A stretch of 44,463 nt of DNA, taken from assembly GCA_964613235.1 (NCBI GenBank), contig CAZTGM010000006.1:1-44463 (forward strand), written 5' to 3'. Source of the DNA: J005 sp964613235 (GTDB lineage: Bacteria > Pseudomonadota > Zetaproteobacteria > Mariprofundales > Mariprofundaceae). Positions 1 through 7,016 of this stretch are shown piece after piece. Under the pieces are notes generated by a model. That model was not told the DNA's origin, did not search any database, and saw only the letters and a program-made list of their open reading frames with translations. Numbering within the stretch: the first letter of the stretch is position 1; every line of letters starts with the position of its first letter. The position numbers were made by a program, and so were the translations under genes.

Positions 1-1650
1 TATAGGCACAATCTCGCCATGGTGAGCAGGCCAGGTTACAGCAGGCAGAATCCGGAACTGATAACAGCGCAGCCAGAGTTTATGAATGGGATCACATTTG
101 GGCGCGGGGTCAATGTCGGTTCGATAACCAGGGCAATTGATCCTTTCCTTTCCCAATTAATGGCGAGAAACCAGTCCCAGACTGGATATTGGGACACAGC
201 AACGCATTACCTTAAAAGCGTGGAATCCGTTTTTGGTACGCTTGATACGGCAGGGCTAAATTCGGCCATCGATAATTTCTTTGCATCATGGCAGCAGCTG
301 GCTAATAATCCTTCAGGGATGGCAGAACGTCTATCTGTCAGTTCAAACGCCCAGATGCTGGGGGACCAGATGTCCTCGATGGTCGTGCAATTGCAACAGG
401 CGCAGTCACAGGTTGATCGGGATATCACGCAGGCGATTGCTGATGCTAACAAAATCATGGACCAGATTGCGGCTCTGAACGGAAGAATATCTGCTGATTC
501 TACAGTCGGTGCTGCTTCCAATGATTTACTGGATCAGCGTGATCAGCTTGTGCAGCAGCTAAACCGGATTATACCAGTGCAGCGGGTAAACAGCACGGGG
601 GGGCAGTTTGTCCTTCAGAGTTATGATGGTGCATTGCTGGTACAGGGAGTATCCGTTAATCATCTGGTTGGACAGGGAGTAGCCGGTAATACATTGCAGA
701 GTGTGGCTATTGAGGGTGGAAATGTTCTGTCTTTCAGTGGTGGTGAAGGCACTATGGCATCGTTGTTGGATATAAGGGATGTGAAATTCCAAGGGTATAT
801 CGACCAGCTAAACCAGATGGCTGCCAATTTGATTTTCTCGGTCAATTCAGTCCATGCTTCAGGAAGCGGTATTGCCCAGATCCATGCGGTGACCTCCAGT
901 GCTAGTGTGGTAACGTCTGGGATGCTTTTGTCGGATCCCAATCAGACGATTCCTTTTGCCAACCAGATTGTGAATGGATCCTTCAATATTCACGTTGTTG
1001 ATCCGGCAGGCACGGTAGTGAACCCTGGCGGGAGTATTGTAACGATTGATCCTGCCGTGATGTCATTAAACGATGTTGCCTTGGCCATTAATGCCATTCC
1101 CGGCCTGACTTCCCAGGTTGATGCAACAGGTCATCTGGTCATTGATGCAGGTGCAAATACCATTGCCTTTAGTGGTGATACAAGCAACTTTCTGGCGGCG
1201 GTTGGTATCAATACATTTTTTTCGGGACAATCTGCGACGGATATTGCTGTTAACGCGCAGATAATGCGCGATGCCAATAGTATCGCTACAGGAGCCATCG
1301 ATGTTGCAACCTCTACTGTGAATCAGGGTGATAATTCAGTGGCATCTGCGATTTTTCATTTGCAGACATCACCAACGGCCTTAAATGGAACCAATGCAAT
1401 GACACTGCTGGAGCGAAGCGAGCAGTTATTGGTTGGCTACGGCAATGACGCTTCTGTGGCCATGCAACAGCAGCGTTTTATGGCCTACCAGGGAGATTCG
1501 CTTGCTTCCAGACGTGAGGCTTTTTCTGGTGTGAATGTCGATGAGGAGATGATAAAAATGATTGAATATCAGCGTGCATATGAGGCATCGGCTAAGGTGA
1601 TTCAAACCACCAACCAGATGCTTGATACCCTGATGAGTCTGTTAGGTTAA
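1..1650 (+). CDS. flgK: Flagellar hook-associated protein 1 FlgK (5' end outside window)
   Basis: FlgK is the first hook-filament junction protein; it is exported by the flagellar secretion system and sits between the hook and FlgL. The frame is open from base 1, so the true start lies upstream; the ATG at 19 is internal. Before it the frame reads YRHNLAMVSRPGYSRQ, which matches the rod/hook family N-terminal motif (usually GHNIANVxTPGYSRQ). The C-terminus has the family signature with VDEEMIKMIEYQRAYEASAK followed by VIQTTNQMLDTLMSLLG, the coiled-coil that packs against the N-terminal helix. The middle is the variable exposed region. About 549 codons are present, close to full family length, so only some 20-30 residues should be missing. 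flgL follows after 6 bases. Odd point: the normally invariant Asn of the N-terminal motif is Met here. Identity is very secure. Confidence 0.95.
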   Translation, partial: YRHNLAMVSRPGYSRQNPELITAQPEFMNGITFGRGVNVGSITRAIDPFLSQLMARNQSQTGYWDTATHYLKSVESVFGTLDTAGLNSAIDNFFASWQQLANNPSGMAERLSVSSNAQMLGDQMSSMVVQLQQAQSQVDRDITQAIADANKIMDQIAALNGRISADSTVGAASNDLLDQRDQLVQQLNRIIPVQRVNSTGGQFVLQSYDGALLVQGVSVNHLVGQGVAGNTLQSVAIEGGNVLSFSGGEGTMASLLDIRDVKFQGYIDQLNQMAANLIFSVNSVHASGSGIAQIHAVTSSASVVTSGMLLSDPNQTIPFANQIVNGSFNIHVVDPAGTVVNPGGSIVTIDPAVMSLNDVALAINAIPGLTSQVDATGHLVIDAGANTIAFSGDTSNFLAAVGINTFFSGQSATDIAVNAQIMRDANSIATGAIDVATSTVNQGDNSVASAIFHLQTSPTALNGTNAMTLLERSEQLLVGYGNDASVAMQQQRFMAYQGDSLASRREAFSGVNVDEEMIKMIEYQRAYEASAKVIQTTNQMLDTLMSLLG

Positions 1651-1656
1651 ATAGTG

Positions 1657-2535
1657 ATGCAGGTAAACAGTGCTCAATCCATTAACAGTCTCCTTGCCGG
1701 AATTCACAGGCAATTGCAGAATCAATTGCTGGGCAATGAACAGGTGGCTTCCGGTAAACGTTTTCTGCGGCCATCGGATGCTCCTGCGGACTTTCAGAAG
1801 TCTATTGATATCAGACGGTCCCTGTCATCTATCAAGGTTGGGCAGCAAGCGATTGAAATGGGAAAATCCCGTTTGCAGGCTAGTATGGGTGCTGTTGAGC
1901 AGATACAGAATATCTTGAATAGAGGACAGGTCATTGCCATGCAAATGGCAAATGCGACAGCATCTTCTGGAGAACGTGCTTCCGCAGCGCTTGAAGTGGC
2001 GAACCTTCATCAATCGTTGTTGAAGCTGGCGAACTCATCTTGGCAGGGCGAACGATTGTTCGCCGGCACGGCGACAAAAACACCGCCTTTTTTTCTCGAT
2101 GTGAATGGACGTGCAGTTTATCAGGGAGCAGTTCAGGACAGAACTATCGATATCAGTACGACAATCACTCTGGTGAGCAATATCCGAGGAGATGAAGCAG
2201 CATTTACATCGGCTTTTGGAGCTTTGGAAAATCTGCAGCTTGCCTTGCAGAATAATAATGTTGCGGGTATACAAAGTGCTGTTGACGAGACAACTCGTGC
2301 GTCGTCGGCAATGGCCGATTTGAATGCCAAACTTGGTGCATTGCACAATGTGTTTGACGCTCACCTGAGTGTTTTCCGGAATTCCGATGTGTTATTACAG
2401 CAGCGTTTAAGTACACATGAACAGGTTAGTCTTCCGGATGTGATTACACAATTGGAACAGTCTTCGATTACCCTCCAAGCATTGTATTCGCAGGTGTCCA
2501 GGTTTCAAAAGTTGAGCCTGGTGAATTATTTGTAA
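1657..2535 (+). CDS. flgL: Flagellar hook-associated protein 3 FlgL
   Basis: FlgL is the second junction protein, on which filament flagellin assembles. The 292-residue product resembles flagellin at its N-terminus (SINSLLAGIHRQLQNQLLGN, then the typical ASGKRFLRPSDAP segment) and ends in a helical coiled-coil region (residues about 225-290). The length is usual for FlgL, and the position directly after flgK is the classic order. I chose the ATG at 1657; a GTG one codon earlier (1654) is the alternative and would add a single Met. The stop codon shares its last base with the csrA start (TAATG), so FlgL and CsrA are probably translationally coupled. The call rests on family features plus the flgK neighbour; a flagellin identity is much less likely at this length and position. 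Confidence 0.92.
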   Translation: MQVNSAQSINSLLAGIHRQLQNQLLGNEQVASGKRFLRPSDAPADFQKSIDIRRSLSSIKVGQQAIEMGKSRLQASMGAVEQIQNILNRGQVIAMQMANATASSGERASAALEVANLHQSLLKLANSSWQGERLFAGTATKTPPFFLDVNGRAVYQGAVQDRTIDISTTITLVSNIRGDEAAFTSAFGALENLQLALQNNNVAGIQSAVDETTRASSAMADLNAKLGALHNVFDAHLSVFRNSDVLLQQRLSTHEQVSLPDVITQLEQSSITLQALYSQVSRFQKLSLVNYL

Positions 2536-2765
2536 TGCTGATTATCCGTTCACTTGCCGGTGAGAAGATCATCATCGGTGATAATATTTGTTTGACGATT
2601 TGTGAGGTAGGTAAAGACAAGGCTGTCAGGATTGGTGTTGAAGCGCCAAGAAGTGTAAGAGTACTGCGTAAGGAGCTGCTTGATTTGCTGAAAGAAGAAA
2701 ATACATCAGCAATATGGCATGGAAATGCGCTGGATTTGATGGAGATGCTAAATGGAAAAAGCTAA
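2535..2765 (+). CDS. csrA: Carbon storage regulator CsrA (divergent copy beside fliW)
   Basis: CsrA is a small dimeric RNA-binding protein that recognises GGA motifs in mRNA leaders, usually blocking ribosome binding. The 76-residue product keeps the family frame: MLII at the start, GEKIIIGDNI, VRIGVEAP, and the C-terminal RNA-binding patch SVRVLRKELLDLL, in which Arg45 corresponds to the key Arg44 of E. coli CsrA. It differs from ordinary CsrA at the first strand: the LTRR segment is replaced by IRSL, and one residue is inserted before VRIG. It therefore looks like a specialised paralogue. It starts on the last base of the flgL stop and overlaps fliW by 14 bases. In other bacteria FliW binds CsrA and releases flagellin mRNA; the overlap fits that partnership. 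Whether a canonical csrA exists elsewhere cannot be seen here. Confidence 0.9.
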   Translation: MLIIRSLAGEKIIIGDNICLTICEVGKDKAVRIGVEAPRSVRVLRKELLDLLKEENTSAIWHGNALDLMEMLNGKS

Positions 2766-3183
2766 TGTTGTTTCTGCCAGTCGGGAAGAGTTCGTCAGTG
2801 AGAATATTTTCCTTTTTCCTGGGGGAATCATCGGCTTCCCTGATGCAAAACATTTTGCATTGATTTATCAGGGTCGCGGAGATGTTGCCTGTTTGCAGTG
2901 TGTTGACAGCTATGAGCCGGCATTATTGGTGACGCCTTGGGACTGTGATAGACTCGGTCCTCTGCCCGCACGGGAGAGGCTTCCCGAAACGATGAGCAAA
3001 AAGGACTCGAAGGATATGTTATGGCTTGTGGTGCTGAATCCAAATGCAGATGCGAGATGGGTTACGGCCAATATTCGTGCTCCGATTGTCATCGATGAAC
3101 AGACAGGGAATGGATTACAGTTTATTTTGCCTGATGAGAGTTTGCCGGTTAGGATGAAATGGATTGAATTATCACCAGAGTGA
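2752..3183 (+). CDS. fliW: Flagellar assembly factor FliW
   Basis: FliW is a cytoplasmic regulator that binds both flagellin and CsrA: when flagellin is exported, FliW is freed, binds CsrA and relieves repression of flagellin translation. The 143-residue product has the family landmarks: FPGGIIGFPDAKHFALI near the N-terminus, CLQCVDSYEPALLVTPW, a central LWLVVLNP, then NIRAPIVIDEQTGNGLQFIL and a final PVRMKW. Length is typical. The gene begins 14 bases inside csrA, so the two are read from one message and very likely coupled. It closes the flagellar block; the next gene downstream is an unrelated pilin. Identification is by motif order and by the csrA neighbour. Confidence 0.93.
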   Translation: MEKANVVSASREEFVSENIFLFPGGIIGFPDAKHFALIYQGRGDVACLQCVDSYEPALLVTPWDCDRLGPLPARERLPETMSKKDSKDMLWLVVLNPNADARWVTANIRAPIVIDEQTGNGLQFILPDESLPVRMKWIELSPE

Positions 3184-3205
3184 ATGAAAAGGGGAATACA
3201 GAGGG

Positions 3206-3649
3206 ATGGGGAATAATCAGCAAGGCGGATTTACGCTGATAGAGATATTGATAGTGATAGTCGTTATTGGAATTCTGGTCGCAATAGCCATTCCCCAGTA
3301 TCGAAGTTTCAAGGATAAATCCTATAATGTGGCATGCAAAGCAGATCTAGCAAATATACGTCAGGCAGCTGAAGCTTTTTATTTGAATAACGATCACTAT
3401 CCGGATTCGATTGCCCCTACCATTGGTGCGATTGTTTTGCAGACGACAGGCGCTGAACCTGTACACATACATTTGACGAATAAAGTTTATTTTGGCATGA
3501 AAAGCAGTGCGGCAAGTTATGCGATGGCGACAAAACATTTGTTGGGTACCCAAGTGGTCTCACTGACCAGTGCGGAAACCACACCTAAGGAAACAGGGAG
3601 TAAAAGAGGAGCGCCTCTTGCGGCAAGTGATATTCCCGGTGCACCATAA
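3206..3649 (+). CDS. Type IV pilin-like / pseudopilin protein
   Basis: This is a secreted prepilin-type subunit of 147 residues. It shows a short basic-free leader (MGNNQQG) and the cleavage/methylation site G-FTLIE at residues 8-13, followed by a hydrophobic helix (about residues 13-30, ILIVIVVIGILVAIAIPQY). Glu5 of the mature protein, needed for assembly, is present. The globular part (NVACKADLANIRQAAEAFYL) resembles minor pilins and type II secretion pseudopilins, and only one Cys is obvious, so no classical disulfide loop is evident. No other pilus or secretion gene is nearby, so the machine it serves is unknown. A purine-rich AAGGGG lies about 12 bases before the ATG, and the sequence around the start is rich in GGGA. 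The Ser/Thr/Pro-rich tail ends immediately before a transposase remnant in the same frame. Confidence 0.8.
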   Translation: MGNNQQGGFTLIEILIVIVVIGILVAIAIPQYRSFKDKSYNVACKADLANIRQAAEAFYLNNDHYPDSIAPTIGAIVLQTTGAEPVHIHLTNKVYFGMKSSAASYAMATKHLLGTQVVSLTSAETTPKETGSKRGAPLAASDIPGAP

Positions 3650-3874
3650 GCCATAAGCTTTGTGCTGTCGCTGGGCAACGAGCACGATGCGCCTACAGGA
3701 AGGCAATTACTGCTGGCTCTTGGAAATGTCGACAAACCAACGCACTTGATCATGGAGCGGGCTTATGAGGGTGACGAAACCCGGCAATTGGATCTCGGGC
3801 TTGAGTATATCCCGATTATATCTTCCAAAAGCAACCGAATCAATCTATGGGAATATGACCGACCCAACATATGA
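3650..3874 (+). pseudogene. Transposase fragment (IS5/IS4-superfamily DDE type)
   Basis: A 74-codon stretch in the same frame as the pilin, directly after its stop, encodes LGNEHDAPTGRQLLLALG, LIMERAYEGDETRQLDLGL and YIPIISSKSNRINLWEYDR. These are hallmark segments of IS5/IS4-type DDE transposases, whose usual form is MDRAYEGDxTRxLA...YIPVVPPKSNRxxPWEYD. The N-terminal half and the C-terminal KRNEIERLFRRLKGFRR part are missing. The catalytic Asp before RAYEG has become Glu, and the frame ends at a TGA (3872-3874). No terminal inverted repeats or target duplication were found, so this is an old scar and not a functional element. The remaining 92 bases to the next gene hold a 25-codon ORF (3871-3948) of unknown meaning and no clear terminator. 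Confidence 0.75.
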
Positions 3875-3966
3875 CCATGCTGGAGAATTCCCCGGAAAGA
3901 GTGAAGTCCTATTTTCAGGACCCGAGAGTGATGAAATATGCCGCTTAGAGACTATTCACCAGCGGA

Positions 3967-4485
3967 TCAATAGTGTGAACAGGGCCTAATACGATAAATA
4001 CTGGTGCCTGCGATGAGGTCGTGCAGGGTCTGTTTGTGCCGGTTGGTCAGCATGATGGCGACACTGATAGCGGGCAGAATGGCCGACAGATAGAACAGGA
4101 AATGACCGGTGTCGCGGAAGGCCATGTAGATCAGGGTCATGGCCAAGGCGCCCCAAGTTAGCATCATGGCGGCAAAGCGAACCGTGGCTGCCAGCAGTGA
4201 GGGCACATTGCCACTGTCGCACATGGCGATGCGCAGTTTCCACGGGCGCATGCCGGTTGTCGTGCCGGCCTTGGTCCAGAAGCCGACAAAATAGGCATAA
4301 GCTATGGAAACAATGAGCATGCCTTTGATCCATTGCGGGATTGGGCCGAGGCTTTGTTCGGCAATAGTCAGTGGAATAAATGCCAGGAAGCACAGTGCGA
4401 AAACGATGCAGGCATCATAGCCACCGGCCAGCATGCGGATGCCCAGCCCGGCTGCCAGACCTATTGGACGCGATTTTTCAGCCAT
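3967..4485 (-). CDS. RDD family membrane protein
   Basis: The 172-residue product starts MAEKSRPIGLAAGLGIRMLAGGYDACIV. The R...L..G.YDA pattern in the first predicted helix is the Arg-Asp pattern that names the RDD family. Further hydrophobic segments follow (about residues 22-40, 53-75, 105-125 and 130-150), and TTGMRPWKLRIAMCDSGNVPSL is the conserved family stretch between helices (K T xGM xxxxLRV). The C-terminus carries LTNRHKQTLHDLIAGTSIY, another RDD hallmark (the D of HD). RDD proteins are poorly understood; a few have been proposed as Na+/H+ or Li+/H+ antiporters. The start is the ATG at 4485, which lies 25 bases inside the end of znuB, so it is probably translated from the zinc-transport message. 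A role in zinc uptake is only suggested by that overlap. Confidence 0.82.
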   Translation of the reverse strand: MAEKSRPIGLAAGLGIRMLAGGYDACIVFALCFLAFIPLTIAEQSLGPIPQWIKGMLIVSIAYAYFVGFWTKAGTTTGMRPWKLRIAMCDSGNVPSLLAATVRFAAMMLTWGALAMTLIYMAFRDTGHFLFYLSAILPAISVAIMLTNRHKQTLHDLIAGTSIYRIRPCSHY

Positions 4486-5282
4486 GAAATCCCCCAACTT
4501 GCAATAAACAGTACACAAAGCGCCAGCACAATAGCAGGTCCGGCTGGCCAGTCCATGGCGTAGGATGTCAGCAGGCCGATGCCAGTTCCCAGTAGGGAAA
4601 ACAGCAGGGAAAGCAACCATAGGCCCAATAACGAACGTCCCCATAACCAGGCGCAGGATGCCGGCAGAATCATCAGCCCGGCCGTGAGGATGATGCCGGC
4701 CAGCTTGACGCAGAGCATGGCTGTCAGGCCGATGATACCGTAGAGCAACAGGCGCAGTCCATGCACCGGCAGGCCGTTGGCAGCAGCGGTTACGGCATCG
4801 AATGCGATACTCCACCAGCTTCTGGCTGCCAGCAGGCAGGTAATGAGAATGATGGCAGCCAGCAGCCATAGCCACAGCTGTTCGGCGGAGGAAATGGTCA
4901 GGATATTGCCGAACAACAGGCCGAACAGATTTACTTGTGAGGTGGATGTTGAAATCAGGGTGATGCCCAGCGCCATGCTGCCGGCGAACAGGATGCCGGT
5001 ACCGGCATCTTCACTAATGCCTTTTTTTTGCGGCATCAGGGCCAGCAACAGAGCAATCAGAACGGCAAAGCCGGTAGCGCTGGGCAACAGCGGCAGGCCA
5101 AATAGCGAGGCCAGACCTAGCCCGGCCAGTGAAGAATGGGAAACGCCAACGGTCAGAAAGGACAGGCGGTGCGCCAGCACCATGATCGACATCGTTGCTG
5201 TAACCACGGCGATGAGCAGGGCAGGCAACAGACTGTCCATCATGACCGGGCTGTGGAAAAAATGGGTTAGCAGATCAGTCAT
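4461..5282 (-). CDS. znuB: Zinc ABC transporter permease ZnuB
   Basis: This is the membrane-spanning subunit of a high-affinity Zn2+ importer of the ABC-3 family. The 273-residue product is almost entirely hydrophobic, with about 8-9 helices, and shows family segments such as FLTVGVSHSSLAGLGLASLFG, the SEDAGTGILFAGSMALGI region and AILLTAGLMILPAS-like LAGIILTAGLMILPAS near residue 190. I chose the ATG at 5282, which overlaps the znuC stop by 8 bases (ATGACTGA); longer readings would run into znuC. The next gene downstream, an RDD protein, overlaps its last 25 bases. Order znuA-znuC-znuB in one tight unit supports metal import; zinc is favoured over manganese because of the substrate-binding protein, but ABC-3 permeases cannot be assigned to a metal from sequence alone. 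Confidence 0.88.
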   Translation of the reverse strand: MTDLLTHFFHSPVMMDSLLPALLIAVVTATMSIMVLAHRLSFLTVGVSHSSLAGLGLASLFGLPLLPSATGFAVLIALLLALMPQKKGISEDAGTGILFAGSMALGITLISTSTSQVNLFGLLFGNILTISSAEQLWLWLLAAIILITCLLAARSWWSIAFDAVTAAANGLPVHGLRLLLYGIIGLTAMLCVKLAGIILTAGLMILPASCAWLWGRSLLGLWLLSLLFSLLGTGIGLLTSYAMDWPAGPAIVLALCVLFIASWGISWLKNRVQ

Positions 5283-6069
5283 GGATATGTCCTGTCGTCG
5301 GTGCACAGCCGATACAGGCTGCATCATGCGCCATCAGCTGAATATGTTCGCCGTACATGCTTTGCCAGATGTGATCGGGGATACTCTCCCCCTTGCGTGC
5401 ATGGTAATGGATGTGCCGGTTCAGGCAGGCGACCGAATCCACATGACTGCTGATGGCGGCGATATCATGATCGACCATGATGATGGCCGTGCCCTGTTCA
5501 TTGCACAGGCGGCGGAGCAGGGCATACAGTTTTTCCTGTCGTTTGCTGTCCAGTGCAGCGGATGGTTCATCCAGCAGCAACAGTTTGGGCTGGTGCACCA
5601 GTGCGCGGGCCAGACGCACGCGTTGTTGCTGGCCGCCGGACAGATTGCGGTAATCGGCATCGAAAGCATGTTCCATATCCGTATGGCGCAGTGCCTGTAA
5701 AATGCGCTTGCGATGTTTGTTGACTGATGCCAGCGGGCTGGCATAACCCGGCAGCCCCATCAGTACAACATCACACACGCGCATGGGCAGACGTGGCTGT
5801 TGGTCATGCAACTGGTGCAGAAAGCCGATGTCTTTCAACAGGCTCCTGCGATTGAAACGTTTCAGACACTGACCGAACAGGTCGATATGTCCGTGGTCCG
5901 GCTGTTGCAGGCCGGCAATCAGATTGATCAGCGTGCTTTTGCCTGCGCCATTGGGGCCGACAATGCCGAGAAAATGGCCCGCTTCCAGCGTCAGGTTGAT
6001 GTGCTCGAGAATCGGCTGCCTGCCATTGCCGAAGCTGACATCATGAATGGCGAGTAATGGCTGACTCAT
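5275..6069 (-). CDS. znuC: Zinc ABC transporter ATP-binding protein ZnuC
   Basis: This is the cytoplasmic ATPase that powers the ZnuA-ZnuB importer. All nucleotide-binding motifs are present in the 264-residue product: Walker A GPNGAGKST (about residues 38-46), Q-loop HQLHDQQP, signature LSGGQQQR, Walker B LLLLDEPSAALD and switch MVDHD. The C-terminal extension is rich in His and Cys (HIHYHARKGE, HIQLMAHDAACIGCAP, HIHD), which is common in zinc-type ATPases and may be a metal-sensing tail. The ATG at 6069 overlaps the znuA stop (ATGA) and the end overlaps znuB by 8 bases, giving a strictly coupled operon. Manganese or iron chelate ATPases are the alternatives; the partners argue for zinc. Confidence 0.92.
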   Translation of the reverse strand: MSQPLLAIHDVSFGNGRQPILEHINLTLEAGHFLGIVGPNGAGKSTLINLIAGLQQPDHGHIDLFGQCLKRFNRRSLLKDIGFLHQLHDQQPRLPMRVCDVVLMGLPGYASPLASVNKHRKRILQALRHTDMEHAFDADYRNLSGGQQQRVRLARALVHQPKLLLLDEPSAALDSKRQEKLYALLRRLCNEQGTAIIMVDHDIAAISSHVDSVACLNRHIHYHARKGESIPDHIWQSMYGEHIQLMAHDAACIGCAPTTGHIHD

Positions 6070-6890
6070 GGTTTAACCTGGCGCCACAGGGATATGTTGC
6101 GCAGCATCAGTTCATCCCAGCTTTCCTGGCATGAGCCCATCGGATCCAGGGTGATTAATGGTGATGCCTGACGGTTTGCCAGCCAGTGCAGGGCGCGGTT
6201 ATCGTGTCGTGCATCGGCCAGCAGCAGGGCACCGGGATGCTGTTGCAGTACGTTCAGTGCGTGTTCCAGAGTATGTGGGCCGCTTTCCGTGCCATGCCGG
6301 CCCGATTCCAGGATGGCCAGCACCGGTACATGGTGTTGTTCAAGTAAGGGTTTCCACGCGGGATGTTGCATGATGACGCCGCTTTTTCGCCATGGGCGGA
6401 AGGTCTCTTCCCATTGCTGTTCAATAGCAGTGGTGCGGGCAATGGCGGCGGTAAGCCGTTGATTGATAGCTTGCTTGTGATCAGGATGTTGAGCAATCAG
6501 AGCTGCTGCCAGTACGGACAGGACCCGGCTAACCTGTGCGGGTATCAGCCAGGCATGGCGCTGTTCACGCCACAGCGACAGCATATGAGGTTGTCTGCTG
6601 AGAAATGACCATTCGCCGTCGTCGGGCAGCGAACGAATGGTGAGCGAACTGCTGCGCAGTTGATCAACCAGTCGTGGCGTCAGCTCGAAGTGGTGCGGAT
6701 CGGCATGCGCAGGCAGCAGGCATGTTGGCTGAAGTTCCGGTTCGAGCATGCGAATCAGCCCTGCCAGCGGAGGAATGGTGACAACGATATCGTCAGTGGT
6801 GGCAGATGCAGGAGTGATGATGCCTGATGCGGACAGCAATGCAGCAACGAGAAGGCGCCACAGGCGCATGACAGTGCTGCGTTTGGTCAT
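6066..6890 (-). CDS. znuA: Zinc ABC transporter substrate-binding protein ZnuA-like
   Basis: This is the periplasmic metal-binding protein (cluster 9 family) that delivers Zn2+ to ZnuB. From the ATG at 6890 the product is 274 residues. It has a basic start, a hydrophobic helix (MRLWRLLVAALLSASGIITPASA) and a likely cleavage after ASA. Metal-ligand segments can be seen: DPHHFELTP (first His), MQHPAWKPLL (second His) and, near the C-terminus, SGPHT plus a conserved Asp region. The long His/Asp-rich flexible loop typical of enterobacterial ZnuA is absent, making this a compact form. Starts at 6935 or 6869 are possible; no strong ribosome site decides between them, but 6890 gives the best signal peptide. 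The gene is divergent from tilS, and an 11-base palindrome lies just upstream. Confidence 0.83.
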   Translation of the reverse strand: MTKRSTVMRLWRLLVAALLSASGIITPASATTDDIVVTIPPLAGLIRMLEPELQPTCLLPAHADPHHFELTPRLVDQLRSSSLTIRSLPDDGEWSFLSRQPHMLSLWREQRHAWLIPAQVSRVLSVLAAALIAQHPDHKQAINQRLTAAIARTTAIEQQWEETFRPWRKSGVIMQHPAWKPLLEQHHVPVLAILESGRHGTESGPHTLEHALNVLQQHPGALLLADARHDNRALHWLANRQASPLITLDPMGSCQESWDELMLRNISLWRQVKP

Positions 6891-6913
6891 GAAAGACAGG
6901 GTGGAATGTGCCG

Positions 6914-6924
6914 GCATATTATGC
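6914..6924. promoter_or_regulatory. Short palindrome upstream of znuA (candidate Zur site)
   Basis: A perfect 11-base palindrome (GCATATTATGC) lies 23 bases before the znuA start, in the znuA-tilS intergenic region, and includes a CATAAT that could act as a -10 on the minus strand. Zinc-uptake operons are normally repressed by Zur at AT-rich palindromes overlapping the promoter, so position and symmetry fit. The sequence does not closely match the known enterobacterial Zur box, and a second interrupted repeat (CATGC/GCATG) sits next to it. The assignment is tentative. Confidence 0.3.
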
Positions 6925-7016
6925 ATGGGCGACATGCTAGCCCGGATGTTTCACGAAGACCATGCGGATCGGGTGCTTGGCGGTGTGACGGTTCAGTGTC
7001 GGCAGAAGGGATGGCT

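Noticed and set aside
4777..5700. A 307-codon plus-strand frame across znuB and znuC.
   Set aside because: The minus strand encodes clear ABC transporter motifs; the plus-strand translation has no recognisable domain.
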